Shown: positions 1 through 5,886, numbered from the stretch's first letter. The stretch is 9,753 nucleotides of DNA from Desulfobacterales bacterium (GCA_030066455.1 JASJBQ010000181.1:1-9753); one strand, 5' to 3'. Notes: a model not told the origin generated them from the letters alone. Made by a program: numbers and translations.

Positions 1-785
1 GCTACCTGATGGTCAACATCCCGGCTTTCCAGATGGAAGTGGTCGAAGGTGGTCGGGTGATCGGTACCATGCGCACCGTTGTGGGGCGCAGCAGCCGGCC
101 CACGCCGCTGCTGGCCAGCAGAATCACCTATCTCGAAATCAACCCTTACTGGCATGTACCGCACAAGATTGCCCGTGAGGATCTCCTTCCGAAAATCAAG
201 GCCGATCCGGATTTTCTCGTCCATCAGGATTTTCGCGTCTTCGACGGATGGGCGCCGAACGCACGCGAGCTGGACCCTGCCACCGTCGACTGGGCGGCCG
301 TGAGCGCAGGCAATTTCCGTTACCGGCTGCGTCAGGAGCCTTCCGGCCGTAATGCCCTGGGGCGTGTGAAATTCATGTTTCCCAACGAGATGAGCGTTTA
401 CCTGCATGACACGCCGTCCAAGGGACATTTCAAGAAGACGATCCGGTCGTATTCTTCCGGCTGCGTTCGTGTGGAAGATCCGCTGGCACTGGTATCCATA
501 CTGTTGCGCGCGCAGGGGTGGGACCCCGAGCGCCTGGCGGGGGCGGTGGCTTCCGACCGGCGCCAGGTAGTTGTCCTGGACGACCCCATGCCCGTGTATT
601 TGGTCTACCTGACGGCTTGGGTGGATGCAGAGGGCCGAAACCATTTTCGGGAAGACATTTATGGCCATGACCACGTGCTGGCCAAGGCCTTGGATCAATT
701 TACCGCCGTCCAGACGGCCTGCCGCTCGTCTTCCCGGTCCCTGGCCGATGCCAGAGGGCACGGTGATTTTCGGCGGCCCATGTAG
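1..785 (+). CDS. L,D-transpeptidase, YcbB/LdtD-like (5' partial)
   Basis: This is the C-terminal part of a YkuD-fold L,D-transpeptidase, the periplasmic enzyme class that makes 3-3 peptidoglycan cross-links or attaches proteins to peptidoglycan. The reading frame is open from the first complete codon (position 3) and reads Y-L-M-V-N-I-P-A-F. That is the usual entry of the catalytic domain in the YcbB subfamily, so the Met at position 9 is internal and the true start lies outside the window. Visible motifs are the block ITYLEINPYWHVP, the histidine in YLHDTPSKGHF (codon 405-407), and the active-site motif SSGCVRVEDP with the catalytic Cys at 462-464. The Ser-Ser-Gly-Cys form, rather than Ser-His-Gly-Cys, is as I remember it for E. 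coli YcbB. The C-terminal PVYLVYLTAWVD and EDIYGHD segments also fit that subfamily. The missing N-terminal part of YcbB-type proteins normally carries the signal sequence and a peptidoglycan-binding domain. The gene converges with the lipoprotein gene downstream, and no T-rich terminator is visible in the 98 bp between them. Confidence 0.93.
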   Translation, partial: YLMVNIPAFQMEVVEGGRVIGTMRTVVGRSSRPTPLLASRITYLEINPYWHVPHKIAREDLLPKIKADPDFLVHQDFRVFDGWAPNARELDPATVDWAAVSAGNFRYRLRQEPSGRNALGRVKFMFPNEMSVYLHDTPSKGHFKKTIRSYSSGCVRVEDPLALVSILLRAQGWDPERLAGAVASDRRQVVVLDDPMPVYLVYLTAWVDAEGRNHFREDIYGHDHVLAKALDQFTAVQTACRSSSRSLADARGHGDFRRPM

Positions 786-883
786 GATGGTCCTCAGGCC
801 GGATGATTACTGCGCCCGCCGGCAGGGGAAGGCTGAAAATTGGATGTCGTGGGGATGGCCCGGTCGGCCGCGGAAAGCGGATG

Positions 884-1468
884 TCAGGTTTCGAGTTTTG
901 ATTTGAGTTCGGCCACGACGCTCTCGGCCCCGGCGTGGGTGGCGCCCGCGGCGTTTACCCGGGCGAGGTTGCGGTTCGCACTGACGGACCATACAACCTG
1001 GCCGCTACTCAAATCCACCAGGCGGGCCGTGAATACCGAAACTCCACCCCAATTGAGTCTGGAGCGCCAGTCCCCGAATTCCGCAACCACGCCAAGTACG
1101 ATCGCATCCACGCCGAGCAAGGCGCGGATCTGGTCCCAGTCGGATCGGGTCAACAGGTCGTCCCAACTGAGGTTGCTTTGCTCCAGAAGGGCTCGCGTGC
1201 GCTTTTTGCCGATGATTTGGTACAAGCCGGTGCCCAGCAGGTATTCGGTGAAGATGTCGGCCACGATCTCACCGGCGTTGAGCGCGCGTTCGATCTTGCC
1301 TCGATCGATCCGCCCTTTTTCCAGCCGGTAAAATTCAAAATCCAATACCGCAATACGCTTTACAGGGCGGACTTCACCGGCCACGGATACGTTATCATGC
1401 TTGAAATCGAACGTGCCGCAGGCTGCCAACAACAAGCCCAGAAATATCGCCAGAACGCCCCTTCGCAT
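884..1468 (-). CDS. CsgG/LpoB-like outer-membrane lipoprotein
   Basis: The 194-residue product begins with a lipoprotein signal peptide: MRR, a hydrophobic run and the lipobox L-A-A-C with the modified Cys at residue 17. Residue +2 is Gly, not Asp, so outer-membrane sorting is expected by the classical rule. The mature part resembles the CsgG/LpoB/GNA1162-type alpha-beta fold. It has RIAVLDFEF, then AGEIVADIFTEYLLGTGLYQ, a KKRTRALLEQSNL helix, LLGVDAIVLGVV, and ARLVDLSSGQVVWSVSA near the end. Related proteins assemble secretion pores or activate envelope enzymes, but the exact role here cannot be read from the sequence. The start is well supported because GGGAGGT lies 5 bases upstream of the ATG on the minus strand. 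The gene appears monocistronic. A perfect TATAAT exists on the minus strand at 1768-1773 in an AT-rich stretch, but it lies about 300 bp upstream and has no good -35 partner. A DUF799-type lipoprotein is an alternative label. Confidence 0.85.
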   Translation of the reverse strand: MRRGVLAIFLGLLLAACGTFDFKHDNVSVAGEVRPVKRIAVLDFEFYRLEKGRIDRGKIERALNAGEIVADIFTEYLLGTGLYQIIGKKRTRALLEQSNLSWDDLLTRSDWDQIRALLGVDAIVLGVVAEFGDWRSRLNWGGVSVFTARLVDLSSGQVVWSVSANRNLARVNAAGATHAGAESVVAELKSKLET

Positions 1469-1792
1469 GGATACCTCCCGATGGATGTCTTTCCCTGGTG
1501 AATTGCGCCGCGCCCGCTTTTTCAGCCGCCCATTGAATCAGGATGCCGGTGGATTGTCAAAACAATCCGCCTCGGGTCTGCCGTGGTAATTGGCTTGAAG
1601 GCCGGTTGGCTTCAGATGAAGGGCGCGCGGCGGGAGGCTGTGGGTACATTATTTGTCCGTACCACCGACAAAAAATGTCACCCCCATTCTTTCCTTCGAG
1701 CGCGGTGCCGGCCGCGGCCGTTACCGACACCACGGTGCCGCCCGGAGATGACTTCCGTGGATCAAGCATTATATTTTTTATGTTTATTTTAA
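1469..1792. other. Gene-free spacer upstream of the lipoprotein gene
   Basis: I see no convincing coding frame here on either strand. The stretch is GC-rich until about 1755 and then becomes strongly AT-rich (1768-1795), directly next to the palindromic repeat. The AT-rich end contains TATAAT on the minus strand (1768-1773), a possible -10 element for the lipoprotein gene. Short GGTGCCG direct repeats lie at about 1705-1742, without a clear role. Confidence 0.5.
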
Positions 1793-1940
1793 TTAGTGCC
1801 CATCCATAAAAGGCATTTTTCGGCCCAGGCCGGCATCTCGCGCTTTTGAAATCCTCGACGTAGCCTGACTACGCCTGCGGATCCGAAAGCACTTCGGCCT
1901 TGGACTGAACCAAAATCTACAATATCTGGACGGGCACTAA
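1793..1940. repeat. 148-bp imperfect palindromic repeat element
   Basis: The element is symmetrical along its whole length. The ends are 14-bp inverted copies with one mismatch: TTAGTGCCCATCCA at 1793-1806 and TGGACGGGCACTAA at 1927-1940. The centre is a perfect CGTAG/CTACG stem (1859-1863 and 1869-1873) around CCTGA, and it lies within a base of the midpoint of the two ends. Between centre and tips the arms pair imperfectly, for example GCTTTTGAAATCC with GGATCCGAAAGC and the GGCCCAGGCC region with GGCCTTGGAC. An RNA or single strand could therefore fold into one long hairpin. There is no coding content. This architecture is typical of a REP- or MITE-like non-autonomous repeat. From memory, similar repeats with TAGTGCCC tips are scattered through Desulfosarcina-type genomes, but this could not be verified here. 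No target-site duplication is obvious. The right arm has diverged more than the left. Confidence 0.72.
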
Positions 1941-2002
1941 CTATGGAAAAAAGCTCATTGATGTAATCTGTGAACGAATCGAATCTCAACGGGAGGTATC
2001 CA

Positions 2003-2185
2003 ATGGAGACGAAAAAAGAGACCGCGCACGTGAAGTTGTGTTGCGATAGAGCCCATCGGCAACTCGTCAAGGATTTATGGCATTGCGACGCCCCGGCGTT
2101 GACCCCGAAGCAAAAACACCGTTGCTACCGTCACGCGGCCTGGCGCAGCGGACGCAAAGCCCGCCGCTGCGCTTCGGAGAGCTGA
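2003..2185 (+). CDS. Small basic Cys/His-rich protein, unknown family
   Basis: This is a predicted 60-residue protein that I do not recognise. The frame is open 33 bases further upstream to an ATG at 1970, but GGGAGGT at 1991-1997, five bases before the ATG at 2003, decides the start. The lipoprotein gene at 1468 uses the same GGGAGGTATC-type site. The product has five Cys (13, 14, 28, 41, 56) and five His (9, 18, 27, 39, 44), is rich in Lys/Arg, and has no membrane segment or signal peptide. The Cys/His content would allow metal binding, but there is no classic CxxC knuckle. A strong Rho-independent terminator starts 37 bases after the stop, so the gene looks monocistronic. The last 15 codons contain a perfect 9-bp inverted repeat (2143-2151 with 2164-2172), which raises the alternative that the locus is partly a structured RNA. 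The repeat element at 1793-1940 lies just upstream. Confidence 0.48.
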   Translation: METKKETAHVKLCCDRAHRQLVKDLWHCDAPALTPKQKHRCYRHAAWRSGRKARRCASES

Positions 2186-2221
2186 TTCAAGCATCCGGTT
2201 TGCGACGGCGAAAAAACGATT

Positions 2222-2263
2222 GGCGCTTGAGGGAATACTCGTTTCCCAAGCGCCCTTTTTTTT
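2222..2263 (+). terminator. Rho-independent terminator after the 60-residue ORF
   Basis: The stem pairs GGCGCTTG (2222-2229) with CAAGCGCC (2247-2254). It continues as GGGAA against TTCCC after a bulged A and is followed by a run of eight T at 2256-2263. It is a strong, classic terminator on the + strand and fits the end of a transcript carrying the small ORF at 2003-2185. Confidence 0.88.
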
Positions 2264-2556
2264 GGAGACACGGCCGGACGCAATCCAATCCAATGGGATT
2301 CGCGTTGGGCCTGGAATCATGCCGGATATGATGGCTTGAAAAGTCGAGGAGAGGCGTTTGCAACTTAAAAGGCAGCCAGTTCATGACCGACTGCCCTTAA
2401 GGAAAAGCAGCGGATGTTGGAGGCATCCACTGAAATGACAGTAATGCATCAAGTCGGAATGGCAAGGTCCTGTCTTTAAACGCCCATCCGCCTGATGGCA
2501 CCTGGCTGGGTCCCTCTATGGCCACGCGGCTTTAACCGTGGTGACAAGCATGCTTC
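2264..2556. other. Gene-free stretch with several hairpins
   Basis: No credible gene is seen. The stretch contains several short dyads: GGATG/CATCC (2412-2416 and 2424-2428), CCATC/GATGG (2484-2488 and 2494-2498), and CCACG/CGTGG at about 2522-2541. A minus-strand terminator-like hairpin lies at 2371-2395. The concentration of hairpins between two minus-strand terminator-like structures suggests an RNA function, but no known riboswitch or sRNA family could be matched. Confidence 0.4.
2367..2395 (-). terminator. Weak minus-strand terminator-like hairpin
   Basis: On the minus strand GGCAGTCGGT (2395-2386) pairs with ACTGGCTGCC (2380-2371) over ten positions. Two of these are G-U wobbles and the loop is five bases. 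TTTT follows at 2370-2367. On the plus strand the same arms have two mismatches, so the structure is better formed in a minus-strand transcript. The T-run is short, so termination would be weak. Confidence 0.4.
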
Positions 2557-2591
2557 AAAAAAAATGGGGCAAGGCTAATGCCTTGCCCCAT
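2557..2591 (-). terminator. Strong minus-strand Rho-independent terminator
   Basis: A perfect 12-bp stem, ATGGGGCAAGGC with GCCTTGCCCCAT (2564-2591), has a four-base loop. On the minus strand it is followed by eight T (2564-2557). It has no T-run on the plus strand, so it terminates leftward transcription. It lies about 240 bp beyond the PilZ gene's stop, so it ends either a long 3' UTR or a separate small RNA. Confidence 0.85.
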
Positions 2592-2694
2592 CGGAGGAGA
2601 GAAAGGAGGCTGACGGGCTTTTGAGAGCCTTGTCGGGTTTCCAACAAAGCAAAGTATGTGCCATTGTTGTACAAAATTAAAATTGCATATAATT
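2557..2694 (-). ncRNA. Candidate small RNA upstream of the strong terminator
   Basis: This is a tentative call, and the 5' end is a guess. The minus-strand sequence just before the strong terminator contains two anti-Shine-Dalgarno-like pyrimidine runs, GCCTCCTTTCTCTCCTCC (2609-2592). They are preceded by a hairpin, GGCT/AGCC extended by GAC/GTC (2612-2634), and an AU-rich 5' segment (about 2660-2694). Such C/U-rich stretches followed by a GC-rich hairpin and U-tail are typical of Hfq-type trans-acting sRNAs. A weak terminator-like structure (2775-2800) close to the PilZ stop would separate this RNA from the PilZ mRNA. No good -35/-10 pair was found on the minus strand, so a processed 3' UTR is the main alternative. 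Confidence 0.28.
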
Positions 2695-2774
2695 ACAGAA
2701 AGTTGTTGGCATTCTTGGTGCGTGTGTCCTGATGCGGGGAATGAAAAAAAGCGGTAATGATGACGGGCGTTGTC

Positions 2775-2800
2775 AAAAAAGCGACAGTTGCTGTACGGCT
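2775..2800 (-). terminator. Weak terminator just after the PilZ gene
   Basis: On the minus strand, AGC...ACAG pairs with CTGT.GCT (2800-2780) around a three-base loop and is followed by six T (2780-2775). The stem is short and interrupted, but its position, about 30 bp beyond the PilZ stop codon, fits the end of that transcript. Confidence 0.35.
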
Positions 2801-2830
2801 GGGGATACCCTTGTTCCGCTGGATGGTCGA

Positions 2831-3157
2831 TTACTGTGAAAAACGCACGCCGATACCCTGGCCGTCCAACCGAACAATCTTTCCGCGTCGTTTAACATCA
2901 TCCTGATTGGCGGCAAATGGCCCGGCGACGATGATATCACCGCCAATGCTGAAGCGTCCTTTGACTTGAATGTAGGTTCCACCGGCGCTCAGATTTTTAA
3001 TGATGCCCTCAAACAACTGGCGGTTGGCGGCAAAGTGGGTTTCCACAAAGCAGGTCTTGCGGACATGCAGGCGGGTGTTTCGTGATTTGACACCATGACG
3101 TCGGCGTAAAGCGGACGGTTTGGATTGGCCCGTTTGAGGCCTGATACGTTTCACCAT
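2831..3157 (-). CDS. PilZ-domain protein (putative c-di-GMP receptor)
   Basis: This 108-residue single-domain PilZ protein is expected to bind cyclic di-GMP and pass the signal to a partner, commonly for motility, exopolysaccharide or attachment. Both signature motifs are present. RLHVR at residues 29-33 is the RxxxR loop, and NLSAGG at residues 55-60 is the N/DxSxxG motif. The beta-barrel continues through TYIQVKGRFSIGGDIIV and ends with KIVRLDGQGIGVRFSQ, the usual closing strand. The N-terminal 28 residues are a basic tail (RRRHGVKSR). The ATG at 3157 has only a weak purine signal upstream (AGATGGTGAC), so translation may be inefficient or the start uncertain. No diguanylate cyclase or flagellar gene is in the window. 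The long upstream region on the same strand is described separately. Confidence 0.82.
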   Translation of the reverse strand: MVKRIRPQTGQSKPSALRRRHGVKSRNTRLHVRKTCFVETHFAANRQLFEGIIKNLSAGGTYIQVKGRFSIGGDIIVAGPFAANQDDVKRRGKIVRLDGQGIGVRFSQ

Positions 3158-3649
3158 GTCGTCACCATCTATCTGGACGCGCGGCCGTCATCGCGTCTGA
3201 AGGCCGCACGGGCTTGATGTCATCAACAAATGGGGGCAAAGGAAAGAGGATAGAGGGCGATTGGCGCAACCTTCGAACCGCGGGATCGGTAGTCAAGCCC
3301 CTTTTGAAAGCATAACCGCCTCCTTCTACCACAACCGGCTCGCGATTGCATTCTTTTTTTAGCGGTGCGTTCCTTTTCCAGCCCGCCGAGGGCTTGCTCC
3401 GAAGCCGGCTACCATTCGCTTTAGAGGCAACCGGCGAGGCATTGCCGTACAACCGTAATGAATTATCCCCACTCGCGTCTTGACGCGTCAGATTGATTCT
3501 CTTTATATAGCCCCTGCCGGCAGCAGAGGCGTATACGGCCGCTTGAGCGGCGCCATGATGACATTGGTCGGAGGGGGCATCCAACGCCGCGTGCCAGCGG
3601 TTTCAAGGCCTGAATTCCGACCCAAACCCAATACCAGCGAGGTGAACCG
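3158..3649. other. Long structured leader between pilZ and the PA2779-like gene
   Basis: This 490-bp divergent region has no protein gene I trust. An open frame of 140 codons on the minus strand (3162-3584) has no ribosome binding site and no recognisable fold, so it was rejected. Read on the minus strand, the region holds a TATATAAAG element at about 3503-3511, a ten-pair stem (3435-3426 with 3413-3404) that includes G-U pairs, a second AGCCC/GGGCT stem (3394-3380), and a strong Shine-Dalgarno AGAAGGAGG followed by ATG at 3313. That ATG opens only a six-codon peptide (M-L-S-K-G-A, stop at 3293). The pattern suggests a leader RNA for the PilZ gene, or decayed coding sequence. Confidence 0.4.
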
Positions 3650-4057
3650 ATGATCCGATGTCAACCGCTTGGCCGGGCCACTGCCGTCCTGACCGCAATT
3701 GCGCTGCTTTGCCTGCAGTTCGGTAGCGCTGCAACGGTCCAGGCAGCTCTCGTGACGAGCGCCCAGGCACTATCGCCAGTCGAGGCCGATGACCACCGCA
3801 GCCGTCTGAAGGCCCTGCTGGAACGCGACGACGTCAGTCGACAACTACAGCAGTGGGGGGTTGACCCGGCCGAGGCCCGGGCGCACGTCGACAGTCTCGA
3901 CGAAGTCGAGCTGGCGCGGCTGGCCGATCAGATCGATTCGCTGCCGGCCGGGCGCGGGGCGCTGGAGTTCATCCTCATCTCGGCCCTGGTCGTTTTTCTT
4001 GTCCTGCTCTGCACCGACATTGCGGGCTACACGGATGTCTTCCCTTTCGTACGCTGA
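3650..4057 (+). CDS. PA2779-family inner-membrane protein
   Basis: The 135-residue protein matches the PA2779 (DUF6627) family pattern end to end. It has an N-terminal signal or membrane segment (TAVLTAIALLCLQFGSAATV), a conserved ALVTSAQALSPVEADDHRSR stretch, a helical middle (ALLERDDVSRQLQQWGVDPA, then EARAHVDSLDEVELARLADQ), LPAGRGALE, and a C-terminal membrane helix (FILISALVVFLVLLCTDIAG) ending YTDVFPFVR. The family has no established biochemical role. It is usually annotated next to a PA2778-type C39-like cysteine peptidase/TPR protein. GAGGTG eight bases before the ATG supports the start. The gene stands alone: a non-coding leader lies upstream, and tyrA converges on it downstream. A perfect 7-bp hairpin at 4096-4113 without a T-run lies between the two stops. 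Confidence 0.85.
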   Translation: MIRCQPLGRATAVLTAIALLCLQFGSAATVQAALVTSAQALSPVEADDHRSRLKALLERDDVSRQLQQWGVDPAEARAHVDSLDEVELARLADQIDSLPAGRGALEFILISALVVFLVLLCTDIAGYTDVFPFVR

Positions 4058-4095
4058 TCGAGGGGCGCGCAAGGGACATTGACGGCATCGTGCCT

Positions 4096-4113
4096 GCCGC
4101 CGCCATCGGCGGC
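4096..4113. repeat. GC-rich hairpin between convergent genes
   Basis: GCCGCCG (4096-4102) pairs perfectly with CGGCGGC (4107-4113) around the loop CCAT. There is no T-run on either side, so it is not a classic terminator. It may still stall or protect the ends of the two convergent transcripts (the PA2779-like gene and tyrA). Confidence 0.4.
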
Positions 4114-4196
4114 CGTACCGTCCCGTCGCCAGACAAGCCGTTCGGATGGCCGCGCTGTCATTTCCTTCCCACAGCGATCTTCAGGCACCTCCAGGA

Positions 4197-5351
4197 TTAG
4201 AAGCGCTCGATCAGTTTGTCGATCAAGTAGGTGCTTTCACGCAGGGCCTGGCGGCTGAATGGGTCGAACCACTCGGCAACCTGGCGGAAATGCTTTTCGA
4301 ATGTGGCCTTGTCGGCGCTGGCAATCATTTCCAGATTGGAGCGGGCACAGTCCAGGTACTCCTTCAGCAGTGCCCGCCGCTCGGGGGAGGCGAAGATGAT
4401 TTCGGAATACAGGCCGGCATCCTGGGCGAAAAGCCTTCCCACCATACCGAATTCGAGCCGGTAGATGGGGCTCGAAAACTCGAGGGCCTCGTCCAGGCGG
4501 ATGCGCTTTTCGTAGAGAAAGCGCCCGAAAATAAAGGTGGCGAAATGCCGCAGGGCCTGAACAATGCTCATGATATCATCGTGGTCTTCGGCGCGGGTCG
4601 TCAGCACGATGGCCCCCCAGTCGGCAAACTGGTCCAGCAGCCACTGGCAGGCTTCCGGCGTCCGCCCCGGTGTGGCCACCACGACCTGTTTGTCCATGGT
4701 GGTGGTGGCCGGCCCGAAAAGCGGATGCAGACCGACCACCGGCCCCGAGTGGGCTTCGAGCATGGCTGCCAGCGGGGCTTGTTTGACGCTGGTGACGTCG
4801 GCCAGCACGCACCTGGCGGGCAGGTACGGACCCAGGCGGCGGGCCACCTCCGGCGTACCGTCGATGGGAACGCTTAAAATCGCCAGGTCCACGCCTCGGC
4901 ACAGGCTCTCGACCCGCGGCCAGTCATCGCACTCCAGGCAGCGCATCCGGTAGCCGGCTTCCCCGAACCAGTCGACGAGATAGCGGCCCATGGCACCCCG
5001 GCCGCCGACCACCAGTACGGTGGCGCCGGGGCGGATGCCGCGGCGTGCCAGCTGGGCGGTCTGCTCGACCCGCGATTGGCGCAGGATACGCCGGAAGATG
5101 TCTTCAAGATAGTCGGCATCCAGCCCCACCGCCCGGCCGATGCGGCGTTTTTCCGAAATCAGGTTTTCTTCCCGGGCCGGATGGTAGACCGAAAGGCCAT
5201 GGGTCTTCTTCAACTGCAGGACTTTCTCGACCTGCTCCTGGCGCTCCTTGAGGAGGGCCACCATGTCGTGATCGATGGCGTCGATGGCCTGGCGTAATTG
5301 GTCGAGCTGGTCTTTGATTTCGGGGGCCACGGGCGGGTCGCTTGGGGGCAT
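4197..5351 (-). CDS. tyrA: Bifunctional chorismate mutase / prephenate dehydrogenase
   Basis: This cytoplasmic T-protein converts chorismate to prephenate and then, with NAD, to 4-hydroxyphenylpyruvate, the tyrosine branch of aromatic amino acid synthesis. It has 384 residues, close to E. coli TyrA (373). The AroQ-type mutase domain spans about residues 12-95, with active-site-type residues R20, R37, K48 and R60-E61. A Rossmann dehydrogenase domain follows, with VLVVGGRGAMG at 112-122, ILSVPI, DVTSVK, GLHPLFGP (H209), ALRHFATF (H269) and SPIYRLE (R298). The C-terminal helical region keeps MVGRLFAQD. These blocks match the enterobacterial enzyme almost word for word. AGGAAGG abuts the ATG at 5357 but stands six bases from the ATG at 5351, so I prefer 5351; the alternative adds two residues. 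The cyclotransferase-like gene ends 27 bp upstream on the same strand, suggesting co-transcription. Confidence 0.95.
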   Translation of the reverse strand: MPPSDPPVAPEIKDQLDQLRQAIDAIDHDMVALLKERQEQVEKVLQLKKTHGLSVYHPAREENLISEKRRIGRAVGLDADYLEDIFRRILRQSRVEQTAQLARRGIRPGATVLVVGGRGAMGRYLVDWFGEAGYRMRCLECDDWPRVESLCRGVDLAILSVPIDGTPEVARRLGPYLPARCVLADVTSVKQAPLAAMLEAHSGPVVGLHPLFGPATTTMDKQVVVATPGRTPEACQWLLDQFADWGAIVLTTRAEDHDDIMSIVQALRHFATFIFGRFLYEKRIRLDEALEFSSPIYRLEFGMVGRLFAQDAGLYSEIIFASPERRALLKEYLDCARSNLEMIASADKATFEKHFRQVAEWFDPFSRQALRESTYLIDKLIERF

Positions 5352-5378
5352 GGTCATCCTTCCTGGGACCTGACGGCC

Positions 5379-5801
5379 TCATCCCCGGGGGCGGTAACGC
5401 GCTCCCAGGGCCGGGGTGTAAACGGAGAGATTCCCGGTCTGCTTCGCATCCACGAGGTGGGCGGCCTTTAGATAGGCCTGGACCGTCAATCCGGTTTTCT
5501 CCGGACCGGCAACGGATTCGACCGCGATCGTGCGGCGGTGGTAGCCGTCGGCCGCCGCCGTTCTTTCCAGACGGTCGAGGGCGTCCAGCGTGGCGGCATC
5601 GACCGCGTAGACTTCACCCCGCACCGATTTCCCGGCACCCGGGCAGTCGACCAGACAGGGTGAGCAGCGATGGCCATTGAGGACGAGGGGAAAGGCTTCG
5701 ACGGTTCGGAATTCACCCAACAGGCGCGCGCGGCCCAGATAACGGACGTGATTGGGAAATCCCCTTTTCAATGTCCCGTATACGAATACAAGTGTTTTCA
5801 C
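5379..5801 (-). CDS. Gamma-glutamylcyclotransferase-like (GGCT/AIG2) protein
   Basis: This 140-residue protein of the GGCT/AIG2 fold releases 5-oxoproline from gamma-glutamyl compounds in characterised relatives. The substrate-binding signature VFVYGTLKRG lies at residues 5-14. VRGEVYAVD follows at about 60-68, and the catalytic-type Glu is E79 in LDALDRLE. The stretch PLVLNGHRCSPCLVDCPGAG resembles animal gamma-glutamylamine cyclotransferases (GGACT), so isopeptide-type gamma-glutamylamines are a possible substrate. The open frame extends to 5927, but the extra 42 residues do not fit the family. Family members begin just before the VYGTL strand, which points to the GTG at 5801. An ATG at 5876 without a ribosome binding site is the other candidate. 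The GTG has only a weak purine signal (GGGGAACGGA). The gene precedes tyrA by 27 bp and diverges from the aldehyde dehydrogenase gene. Confidence 0.82.
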   Translation of the reverse strand: MKTLVFVYGTLKRGFPNHVRYLGRARLLGEFRTVEAFPLVLNGHRCSPCLVDCPGAGKSVRGEVYAVDAATLDALDRLERTAAADGYHRRTIAVESVAGPEKTGLTVQAYLKAAHLVDAKQTGNLSVYTPALGARYRPRG

Positions 5802-5864
5802 TTCCGTTCCCCAAGGGCCCCGCGCCACGGGCGAGCCGGCGCCGGGGTTGCCATTCCTGTGAAT

Positions 5865-5886
5865 CAGCTCCACCATTGTGGTGCTG
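5865..5886. promoter_or_regulatory. Dyad in the divergent intergenic region, possible operator
   Basis: A 22-bp imperfect palindrome has half-sites CAGCTCCACCA and TTGTGGTGCTG, which match at nine of eleven positions. It sits in the 155-bp gap between the cyclotransferase-tyrA unit and the aldehyde dehydrogenase gene if the GTG start at 5801 is right. It could bind a dimeric regulator controlling one or both directions. No clear -35/-10 boxes were found around it. Confidence 0.28.

Noticed and set aside
840..1501. Plus-strand open frames across the lipoprotein gene
   Set aside because: They are antisense to the lipoprotein, which has a lipobox, a ribosome binding site and a recognisable fold.
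1789..2070. A 93-codon minus-strand frame covering the palindromic repeat
   Set aside because: It is made mostly of the palindromic repeat, has no domain, and overlaps the start of the better-supported 60-residue ORF.
2143..2172. GGACGCAAAGCC, which resembles a block of the c-di-GMP-I (GEMM) riboswitch
   Set aside because: The other conserved blocks and the tetraloop stem are missing. The motif lies in the loop of a simple hairpin inside the 60-residue ORF.
3162..3584. A 140-codon open frame on the minus strand, ending four bases before the PilZ start
   Set aside because: It has no ribosome binding site, no recognisable fold and scattered composition. The strong SD in this region serves another frame. 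More likely non-coding leader sequence.
4146..4877. A 243-codon open frame on the plus strand
   Set aside because: It lies antisense to the well-supported tyrA gene, and its sequence shows the shadow pattern of a GC-rich gene.
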